Shown one piece after another: positions 1-5,666 of a stretch of 9,754 nt of DNA. The notes beneath the pieces were generated by a model. The model did no database searches, was not told the DNA's origin, and worked only from the letters and a program-made list of their open reading frames with translations. Source of the stretch: Candidatus Omnitrophota bacterium (lineage in GTDB: Bacteria; Omnitrophota; Omnitrophia; Omnitrophales; Danuiimicrobiaceae); NCBI GenBank assembly GCA_016206815.1, contig JACQQT010000060.1, positions 1 to 9,754 of the forward strand, read 5' to 3'. Positions within the stretch are counted from its first letter, which is position 1. The number at the start of each line of letters is the position of its first letter. Position numbers and translations under genes: made by a program.

Positions 1-197
1 CCAACGGTTTGAATTTTTTCCGCATCCTCATCAGGGATCTCAATTCCGAATTCTTCTTCGAGCGCCATGACGAGTTCAACCGTATCGAGAGAATCTGCAC
101 CCAAATCGTCGACGAAAGATGCTTCAGGCGTGACTTCCTCTGCCTTTACTCCTAGTTGCTCGACTATAATCTCGGTGATTTTGTCCTGAACGGCCAT
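1..197 (-). CDS. acpP: Acyl carrier protein, 3' end outside window
   Basis: The small acidic carrier holds growing acyl chains as thioesters on a 4'-phosphopantetheine arm and delivers them to the fatty acid synthase enzymes and to PlsX in the cytosol. The first 65 codons are visible plus two bases of codon 66. The protein begins MAVQDKITEIIVEQLG, and the phosphopantetheine attachment motif DSLDTVE has its serine at residue 36, the classical position. The acidic helix that follows (ELVMALEEEFGIEIPDED, residues 41-58) is the docking surface for partner enzymes. Family members are about 75-80 residues, so only some ten codons are missing to the left. The ATG start is supported by a near-perfect Shine-Dalgarno sequence seven bases upstream. 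It is the last visible gene of the fab block, 20 bases after fabG. The identification is secure. Confidence 0.97.
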   Translation of the reverse strand, partial: MAVQDKITEIIVEQLGVKAEEVTPEASFVDDLGADSLDTVELVMALEEEFGIEIPDEDAEKIQTV

Positions 198-204
198 TCT
201 TAAT

Positions 205-211
205 CCTCCTT
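205..211 (-). promoter_or_regulatory. Strong ribosome binding site of acpP
   Basis: AAGGAGG on the minus strand lies seven bases before the acpP ATG, inside the 20-base gap after fabG. It is the best Shine-Dalgarno match in the window. This fits the known need for far more acyl carrier protein than enzyme in fatty acid synthesis, although the expression level is inferred and not seen. Confidence 0.85.
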
Positions 212-217
212 CGTTAG

Positions 218-961
218 TTACATCCCTAGTCCGCCGTCAACTCCGATTACCTGCCCCGTAATATAACCCGCTTGTTCGGAAGCCAAGAAAACAGCCGTGT
301 TCGCTACTTCCTCCGGTTTTCCGAACCGTCCCAGCGGAATCACGTTGCCCATTTCGGCAGCAACTTTTTCCCCCAGTTGAGCCGTCATATCGGTTTGAAT
401 AAAACCTGGGGCGATTGCGTTGACAGTAATATTGCGTTTCGCCAGCTCTTTCGCAGCTGTTTTTGTGAAGGCAATCACGCCTCCCTTTGAAGCGGCGTAG
501 TTGGCTTGCCCGGCGTTACCCGTTTTTCCGACTACCGAACTCATGTTAATAATTCTCCCACTGCGTTGTCGGATCATGGGTTTTGTCACGGCTTTTGTAA
601 ACAAGAAAACGCTTTTCAAATTAATTGAAAGAACGGTATCCCAATCCTCTTCCGACATCATCGCGAGCAACTGATCGCGTGTTGTGCCGGCATTGTTGAC
701 GAGTATATCGATCCGCGAAAGAGTGTCAAGCGTTTTTTTAACTGTTTCGTTCACCTTTGCGCTGTCCCGAACATCAAAAGCAAAATGAATCGGTTTTTGT
801 CCGAATTGCTGCTCAATTTCCGAACAAGTTTGTTCCAAAAGAGAAAGATTTGTGGCGCAAAGGGCTAGTTTTGCGCCTTCTCGCGCAAACGCAATCGCGC
901 ATGCCTTTCCGATGCCGCGGCTCGCTCCTGTAATCAATGCAACTTTATCTTTCAGAATCAT
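218..961 (-). CDS. fabG: 3-oxoacyl-[acyl-carrier-protein] reductase
   Basis: This NADPH-dependent enzyme reduces 3-ketoacyl-ACP to 3-hydroxyacyl-ACP, the first reductive step of each fatty acid elongation cycle. At 247 residues it is a complete classical short-chain dehydrogenase/reductase. The cofactor loop TGASRGIG is at residues 11-18 and NNAG at 89-92. The catalytic tetrad is Asn114, Ser142, Tyr155 and Lys159, within NMSSVVG and YAASK. The stretch after it (NAIAPGFIQTDMT) is typical of FabG, as is the C-terminal GQVIGVDGGLGM. The ATG shares the sequence ATGA with the end of fabD, a 4-base overlap that suggests coupled translation; only a weak GGCGGA precedes it. Its place between fabD and acpP argues for the fatty acid reductase and against one of the many related SDR enzymes. 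Confidence 0.97.
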   Translation of the reverse strand: MILKDKVALITGASRGIGKACAIAFAREGAKLALCATNLSLLEQTCSEIEQQFGQKPIHFAFDVRDSAKVNETVKKTLDTLSRIDILVNNAGTTRDQLLAMMSEEDWDTVLSINLKSVFLFTKAVTKPMIRQRSGRIINMSSVVGKTGNAGQANYAASKGGVIAFTKTAAKELAKRNITVNAIAPGFIQTDMTAQLGEKVAAEMGNVIPLGRFGKPEEVANTAVFLASEQAGYITGQVIGVDGGLGM

Positions 962-1893
962 TGTGAATCCGCCAAAATTGTTTTTAATTCTTCCAATTCA
1001 CTTGGTTTTTCGACACAAGTCACACGCAGCTTAGAATTGATTTTTTGCGCCAGGCCTTTCAAGACTCGGCCGGGTCCGATTTCAAATAGTTCGATAACAC
1101 CCAAGCGGCCCGCCGTTTCCATCGATTTAACCCACTCAACGGGGCTTGTCAATTGCTGTGAGAGGAGGCGTCGAATCCTTTCAGGTTCCGAAACCGGTTC
1201 ACCGGTTACATTTGGAATAAAGGTTCCTTCCGGGGTTTCAATTTTAGTTTGTGCTAAAGCTTGTTCCAATCCGGATCTTGCATGTGCCATCAAGGACGAG
1301 TGAAATGCGCCCCCCACTTTCAAGGGGATTGTGCGTTTGGCTCCCTTTTGTTTCGCAACTTCGCATGCCTTCTTGAGAACCTCTCGTCCCCCCGAAATCA
1401 CAATTTGTTCAGGGCTGTTAATATTTGCTAATTCGGCACCGGTTTCTCGGCATACGAGGGCGCAATCTTGAGCTGAAAGTCCCAGGATCGAAGCCATCGT
1501 ACCCGGATTCTTTTGATTGGCTTCTTCCATGAGTTCGCCGCGCCGGCGGACCAGTCGAAGCCCTTCTTCAAACGAAACTGCCTTCAGTACAACCAGTGCC
1601 GTGAATTCCCCAAGACTTAAGCCGCACGCCAAATCCGGACGTAACTCTGGGTAAAGCGTCCGGATCGCTGCGAGCACCGCTATGCTCGTTACAAAAATGG
1701 CAATCTGTGCGTTGACGGTTCGCGTTAGTTCGGTTTCCGGTCCCTCGAAACAAAGTTTCGACAATGAAAAGCCCAACGTTCTGTCCGCTTCCTCATAGAC
1801 CTTTCGGGCTTCCAAACTTTTACGATAGAACTCCTGTCCCATTCCGACGGTTTGTGCGCCCTGCCCCGGGAATAAAAAACCGATGTTTTTCAT
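958..1893 (-). CDS. fabD: Malonyl-CoA:ACP transacylase
   Basis: The enzyme moves the malonyl group from CoA to acyl carrier protein, supplying the extender unit for fatty acid elongation. The 311 residues match the family's usual length. Visible motifs are the oxyanion-hole segment FPGQGAQ (8-14), the nucleophile Ser93 in GLSLGE (91-96), the carboxylate-binding Arg118 in VRRRGELM, the catalytic His198 in GAFHSSLM, and GPGRVLKGL near the C terminus. The residue before the nucleophile is Leu92, where most homologues have His. The start codon directly follows the fabH stop (TAAATG), with only a GGTGG stretch as a possible ribosome binding site, so translation is probably coupled to fabH. Assignment is firm from the motifs and from its place between fabH and fabG. 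Confidence 0.96.
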   Translation of the reverse strand: MKNIGFLFPGQGAQTVGMGQEFYRKSLEARKVYEEADRTLGFSLSKLCFEGPETELTRTVNAQIAIFVTSIAVLAAIRTLYPELRPDLACGLSLGEFTALVVLKAVSFEEGLRLVRRRGELMEEANQKNPGTMASILGLSAQDCALVCRETGAELANINSPEQIVISGGREVLKKACEVAKQKGAKRTIPLKVGGAFHSSLMAHARSGLEQALAQTKIETPEGTFIPNVTGEPVSEPERIRRLLSQQLTSPVEWVKSMETAGRLGVIELFEIGPGRVLKGLAQKINSKLRVTCVEKPSELEELKTILADSQ

Positions 1894-2880
1894 TTACCAC
1901 CGGAGCGCGCAGGCGGCCCATGTGAGACCGCTGCCAAAGGCAACCATCACGACGGTGGATCCTTTTTTAATTTTCCCCTCTTTGACTGCTTCGTAAAGCG
2001 CCACGATTGTGGAAGCAGCTGACATGTTGCCGTATCGGTCTAAGTTGACGAAAATCTTTTCAATCGGAATTTTGGTTCTATCGGATACCGCGTTTAAGAT
2101 TCTTAGATTCGCTTGATGCGGAATCAGGCAATCAATGCCCTGAATCGTTAAATGTGCACGCTTGGTGATTTCTTGAATGGCATCTCCCATCGTTCTGACG
2201 GCTGATTTGAACACTTCAGCCCCGTCCATTTGAACATAATGCAGTCCAGTTTCAATCGAACTTATGCTGGGCGGAATCGCTGAACCACCGGCCGGAATTT
2301 GAAGTAATCTTGCCTGAGAGCCGTCGGACCCCATGTAGGTTGCCAAAATGCCGTGGCCGTCATGGGTTTCTCCGATGACGGCTGCACCCGCGCCGTCGCC
2401 GAATAAAACGCAGGTCGAACGGTCTTTCCAGTTGATGAAACCAGAGATCACCTCAGCGCCGACTACCAGAATATGCTTGTAAGTTTCAGAACGGATCAGG
2501 CCTTCGGCCAGTGCCAATCCATAGGTGAAGCCGGAACAGGCAGCGGACAAATCAAAAGCGGGACAGGTTGCCCCAATTTTATTTTGCAAGATGCATGCGG
2601 TTGACGGGAAAATCATATCCGGCGTTACCGTTGCCAATATAATCAAATCTAAATCCGATGGCTTTAATCCTGAGTTTTGAATGGCTTCCAGTGATGCTTT
2701 AACTGCTAAGTCGCTTGTCGCAGTTCCTTTTTCGGCGATTCGGCGCTCCCGTATTCCGGTTCGTGTCCGAATCCATTCATCCGAAGTGTCTACCATTTTT
2801 TCCAAGTCGGCGTTGGTGAGAATCCTCTCAGGCAGGTATGCGCCAAGCCCCAAGATTCCGGCTTGTTTTTTCTGCGTCAT
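1894..2880 (-). CDS. fabH: 3-oxoacyl-[acyl-carrier-protein] synthase III
   Basis: This condensing enzyme starts fatty acid synthesis by joining a short acyl-CoA primer, often acetyl-CoA, to malonyl-ACP. The 328-residue thiolase-fold protein has the family opening ILGLGAYLPE and the substrate-pocket segment DTSDEWIRTRTGIRERRI (31-48). The catalytic triad is Cys115 in DLSAACSGF, His255 in IPHQAN and Asn285 in RYGNMSAAS. The position after Asn-Gly context is Met286, where Thr is usual (GNTSAAS). The C-terminal FGSGLTWAA motif is present. The ATG shares one base with the plsX stop (TAATG), and AAGGTGA lies seven bases upstream inside the end of plsX. Whether it prefers straight or branched primers cannot be read from the sequence. 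Confidence 0.97.
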   Translation of the reverse strand: MTQKKQAGILGLGAYLPERILTNADLEKMVDTSDEWIRTRTGIRERRIAEKGTATSDLAVKASLEAIQNSGLKPSDLDLIILATVTPDMIFPSTACILQNKIGATCPAFDLSAACSGFTYGLALAEGLIRSETYKHILVVGAEVISGFINWKDRSTCVLFGDGAGAAVIGETHDGHGILATYMGSDGSQARLLQIPAGGSAIPPSISSIETGLHYVQMDGAEVFKSAVRTMGDAIQEITKRAHLTIQGIDCLIPHQANLRILNAVSDRTKIPIEKIFVNLDRYGNMSAASTIVALYEAVKEGKIKKGSTVVMVAFGSGLTWAACALRW

Positions 2881-3932
2881 TACGGGTTCACCTTGTGGAT
2901 AGGAATGGATTTAGAGGGTGAGGACGAATCACCGTTCATGTAACTGTTGATGCCGTCAATGATTCGTTCATTCACTTGTTCGACAACAGATTCGCGAGCA
3001 ACGCGGATCGCATTACGAATCGCTTTTGCCGAGGAAATTCCGTGGCTGATAATCACGACGCCGTCAACTCCCAGCAAAGGCGCTCCCCCCGCATCTTCAT
3101 AATTGGTTTCTTTCCGGATGGATTCAAAGGCAGGCTTACAAAAAAATGCGCCGATGCGTGCGAGAAAATCTTTTTGGATTTCCTTCGTAATCAACGTGAT
3201 CATCATCTCTAAGATACTCTCCGTCATTTTCAATACGACGTTACCGGCAAATCCATCGCAAACGATACAATCGCACTTTCCGGTAAAGAAATCTCTGCCT
3301 TCAATGTTTCCCACAAAGTTTAAGCCGGAATCGCGAATCAGTTTGTAAGCTTCTTGGAGCGCTTCCGTTCCTTTGCTCTCTTCTTCTCCGATATTCAAGA
3401 GTCCTATCGTCGGTTTTTTCTTTTTGAGCAAGTGACGGGCATAAGTGTCAGCCATGATGGCGTATTGAAGCAGATGTTCGGGGGCAGGGTTGATATTGGC
3501 GCCTACGTCGATCGCAATCGAAATGCCGTGAAGCGTTGGAATTGAAATCGCGATACCGGGCCGTCTAATGCCGGGCAGCAACCCCAGGTTTAAGGTCGAA
3601 GCGGCGACTGCTGCACCTGTATTGCCGGCAGTGACAACCGCATCCACTTCTTTTTGTTTCAATAATTGAATCGCAACAGAAAGCGATGAGTCTTTCTTTT
3701 TTTTGATCGCTTGTACCGGGGAGTCGCTCATCGCAACGACTTCGGAAGCATGCCGGATCGAAATTTTTCCGCCCGGAACTTTGTGGCGATAAAGTTCGCG
3801 TTTGATGGCGTCTTCCCGTCCTGTGATGATGATTTCTAAGTCACCAAAAAGGTGAGCGGCCTGCACCGCACCTTCTACGACCAGTTGCGGCGCGTAGTCG
3901 CCACCCATTCCATCGACTGCAATTTTAATCAT
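2880..3932 (-). CDS. plsX: Phosphate acyltransferase PlsX
   Basis: PlsX is a peripheral membrane enzyme that converts acyl-ACP and phosphate into acyl phosphate. Acyl phosphate is the acyl donor used by PlsY in the first step of phospholipid synthesis. The 350-residue protein shows the family signature set: AVDGMGGDYAP (5-15), the KKKKDSS stretch (77-83), TAGNTGA, IDVGANINP, LLNIGEEESKGTE, NIEGRDFF, CDGFAGNVVLK and GGAPLLGVDGVVIISHG. The start overlaps the rpmF stop by four bases (ATGA) with no clear Shine-Dalgarno sequence, so translation is probably coupled to rpmF. The C-terminal tail after about residue 330 (GDSSSPSKSIPIHKVNP) is polar and looks variable. Its place upstream of fabH is the widespread bacterial order. 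No plsY is in the window. Confidence 0.97.
   Translation of the reverse strand: MIKIAVDGMGGDYAPQLVVEGAVQAAHLFGDLEIIITGREDAIKRELYRHKVPGGKISIRHASEVVAMSDSPVQAIKKKKDSSLSVAIQLLKQKEVDAVVTAGNTGAAVAASTLNLGLLPGIRRPGIAISIPTLHGISIAIDVGANINPAPEHLLQYAIMADTYARHLLKKKKPTIGLLNIGEEESKGTEALQEAYKLIRDSGLNFVGNIEGRDFFTGKCDCIVCDGFAGNVVLKMTESILEMMITLITKEIQKDFLARIGAFFCKPAFESIRKETNYEDAGGAPLLGVDGVVIISHGISSAKAIRNAIRVARESVVEQVNERIIDGINSYMNGDSSSPSKSIPIHKVNP
2888..2894 (-). promoter_or_regulatory. Ribosome binding site of fabH, inside plsX
   Basis: AAGGTGA on the minus strand lies seven bases before the fabH ATG and is embedded in the last codons of plsX. It supports the chosen fabH start at the TAATG junction. Confidence 0.6.
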
Positions 3933-4138
3933 GACGAGGTTTCAGAACTTTCTTTTGATTTAGCGGCTAAGGTGATGACTTGGCGTCCGCGGTAATATCC
4001 ACAGGACTTGCAAATTCGATGCGACACCAGAGCCCGCCCGCAGTTTGAACATTTAGAAAGAGAACGCGGTTGTAAATGGTCGTGCGCCCTTCTTAAGTTC
4101 GTTCTCGTATTGGAATGCCGTCGTTTTGGATGTGCCAT
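3929..4138 (-). CDS. rpmF: Large ribosomal subunit protein L32 (bL32)
   Basis: A 69-residue basic ribosomal protein of the 50S subunit. It begins MAHPKRRHSNTRTNLRRAH, typical of the family, and carries a zinc ribbon with Cys30-x2-Cys33 and Cys43-x2-Cys46. It is therefore the zinc-binding four-cysteine form, not a cysteine-free paralogue. The tail after residue 56 is serine- and glutamate-rich. The ATG directly follows the stop of the DUF177 gene (TAAATG), with only a purine-rich stretch and no strong ribosome binding site. The yceD-rpmF-plsX order is conserved in very distant bacteria and supports the identification. Confidence 0.97.
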   Translation of the reverse strand: MAHPKRRHSNTRTNLRRAHDHLQPRSLSKCSNCGRALVSHRICKSCGYYRGRQVITLAAKSKESSETSS

Positions 4139-4594
4139 TTATTTATTCTTTCGTTTTATCCGTATTTTCCCGGTTTGAAATTTTGTTTTTTTACAGCTGC
4201 ATGATTCCTGATTCAAGTTGATTCCGCAAGTTTCGCAAATGCCGCTGCAGTCCGGTTTGCATAAGAAACGATCGGGGTGTTCCAACAGGAGGATATCCCG
4301 CAAATCTGCCGTCGTATCAATCGTTTCTTTTCCTTGAGCGTCGTATGTCAGTTCAAACGGTGCTCGCACTGGGCTTTGATTTTTTTCTAAACACCGCGCG
4401 CAGACTTGCTCGATCTGACTTTCTAAAATACCGCGAAACGTGACGGTATTGCGAATGCGTTCTGCCGAACCTTCCAAGTCCACCTTCTTCAAATAATGAA
4501 GGTCAACAAATTCAAGATCAAGCTCCCGCGGATTATAAGAGGTTTGTAATTGTTCTACAACTCCTTCTTTAAAAATTCCTACCTTGAGAATCAT
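4139..4594 (-). CDS. yceD: DUF177 / YceD family protein
   Basis: The protein has 151 residues from the ATG at 4594. A GTG lies immediately before it in frame at 4597 and would add one residue; I chose the ATG because an AGAG element sits eight bases upstream of it. The family is found next to rpmF in most bacteria and has been linked to 23S rRNA processing or accumulation in plants and bacteria; its exact molecular role is not settled. Eight cysteines (65, 68, 112, 116, 120, 123, 132, 134) form CARC, then CKPDC, CETCG and CSC. This resembles a metal-binding arrangement and is typical of the non-proteobacterial form. The C terminus is lysine- and arginine-rich (IRIKRKNK), which would suit RNA contact. 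It starts 19 bases after coaD. Confidence 0.9.
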   Translation of the reverse strand: MILKVGIFKEGVVEQLQTSYNPRELDLEFVDLHYLKKVDLEGSAERIRNTVTFRGILESQIEQVCARCLEKNQSPVRAPFELTYDAQGKETIDTTADLRDILLLEHPDRFLCKPDCSGICETCGINLNQESCSCKKTKFQTGKIRIKRKNK

Positions 4595-4613
4595 CACGGT
4601 AACTCTGAAGCAA

Positions 4614-5105
4614 TTAAAACTGGTGCTCTTTTAATGCTTTTTTGACGAAGGGCGGCACAAATTTTGACACGTCCCCGCCCAATCTGGATATTTCCTTGAT
4701 CAACCGAGATGAAAGATAAAAATGTTTTTCAGAGGGCATCAGGAACATGGTATCGATCTCTTCCGCTAACAAACGGTTTGTCAACGCCATCTGAAATTCA
4801 TAATCAAAATCCGACGTAGCGCGCAGTCCGCGAATAATGGTTCCGATCTCCTTCGCTTTTGCGAAGTCGACCATTAAACCGTCAAAACCTTGTACCGTCA
4901 CGCCTTTTTTCCCCGCAATGGCTTGTTTGAGCAGTTTAATTCGTTCTTCAAACGAAAAGAGGGGCTTTTTTTCGTTGTTGATTGCAACCGCGACATGAAC
5001 CTCGTCAAACAGTTGACGTGCCCGATCGATCAGATCGATATGTCCGTACGTCACGGGGTCAAAACTGCCGGGATAAAGCGCTCGCCTTTGTTTTGATCGA
5101 CTCAC
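4614..5105 (-). CDS. coaD: Pantetheine-phosphate adenylyltransferase
   Basis: The enzyme joins ATP and 4'-phosphopantetheine to give dephospho-CoA and pyrophosphate, the penultimate step of coenzyme A synthesis. The 163 residues match the family length. The nucleotidyltransferase motif GSFDPVTYGH is at 13-22 and contains the HxGH-type final His22. The phosphopantetheine/ATP segment IIRGLRATSDFDYE is at 90-103 and LSSRLIKEI at 131-139. The start is GTG, overlapping the rsmD stop as GTGA, with an AAGGCGGG ribosome binding site six bases upstream; no internal Met before the motif offers an alternative. The rsmD-coaD pairing is common in bacteria. The product ultimately supplies the CoA whose arm is moved to acyl carrier protein, fitting its place upstream of the fab genes. 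Confidence 0.97.
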   Translation of the reverse strand: MSRSKQRRALYPGSFDPVTYGHIDLIDRARQLFDEVHVAVAINNEKKPLFSFEERIKLLKQAIAGKKGVTVQGFDGLMVDFAKAKEIGTIIRGLRATSDFDYEFQMALTNRLLAEEIDTMFLMPSEKHFYLSSRLIKEISRLGGDVSKFVPPFVKKALKEHQF

Positions 5106-5662
5106 AAACTACCCGCCTTGCTTAAAAAACTTACAAAAGTCTGCCCAATTTTGGTGCTCCGTTCCGCACGAAGTGTCTTTAGAAAATTGGGTAGGCCTTC
5201 TTGATTTGAGTGTCCGACGACTATACATCCGAGGGGGGCTACTATAGCAGAATGATCTAAACGGTGCAATACTTTTTTTATAAGTCCTTTATTATGAGGG
5301 GGATCCAGAAAAATTAAGTCAAAGCTTTTAGTCTTTTTTTCAAGCCGGTCGATCGCCTTCAAAACAGGCATCCGAATCACTTTACTGGATGATTCCAAGG
5401 TAAGCATTTTTAGGTTACGCATCACGCAATTTGTTGCGGCCTTTGCCGAATCGACGAAACATATCTCCAGGGCTCCCCGGCTTAACGCTTCAATTCCCAG
5501 ACTGCCGCTTCCGGCAAACAGATCGAGTACCGCTGCCGACCTGCACCGGCCTCCCAAAATGTTAAAGATCGTTTCTTTGGCACGGTCCGTGACGGGACGT
5601 GTGAGAAACGTTTTTGGGAAGAAAAGCTGCCGCCGTTTCAACGTACCGCCGATGATTCTCAT
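5102..5662 (-). CDS. rsmD: 16S rRNA (guanine(966)-N(2))-methyltransferase
   Basis: This S-adenosylmethionine-dependent enzyme methylates the exocyclic amine of G966 in 16S rRNA of the 30S subunit. The 186-residue Rossmann-fold protein begins MRIIGG, the family's usual start. Next come RPVTDRAKETIFNIL (22-36) and the cofactor loop LDLFAGSGSLGIEALSRGA (46-64). The catalytic motif IV appears as FLDPPH at 118-123, where relatives normally have Phe or Tyr in the last position. It starts four bases after recG ends. I see no Shine-Dalgarno sequence there, only an A-rich stretch, so it may depend on ribosomes finishing recG. The C terminus overlaps the coaD start by four bases. Confidence 0.94.
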   Translation of the reverse strand: MRIIGGTLKRRQLFFPKTFLTRPVTDRAKETIFNILGGRCRSAAVLDLFAGSGSLGIEALSRGALEICFVDSAKAATNCVMRNLKMLTLESSSKVIRMPVLKAIDRLEKKTKSFDLIFLDPPHNKGLIKKVLHRLDHSAIVAPLGCIVVGHSNQEGLPNFLKTLRAERSTKIGQTFVSFLSKAGSL

Positions 5663-5666
5663 GATG

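Noticed and set aside
198..217. Gap between fabG and acpP as a site for a separate acpP promoter or regulator
   Set aside because: At 20 bases, mostly occupied by the ribosome binding site, it is too short for a promoter. Any acpP promoter would have to lie within fabG and I cannot identify one.
3696..3704. Run of eight A and a G in plsX that fits the A-AAA-AAG slippery heptamer in frame
   Set aside because: The run encodes the Lys stretch that is common at this place in PlsX (KKKKDSS). The full-length frame is intact and no stimulating stem-loop or downstream alternative product is evident, so programmed frameshifting is not supported.
4139..4594. Cysteine-rich DUF177 protein as a novel metal-binding regulator of the fab genes
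   Set aside because: The cysteine pattern and the position next to rpmF match the known YceD/DUF177 family, so novelty is not supported.
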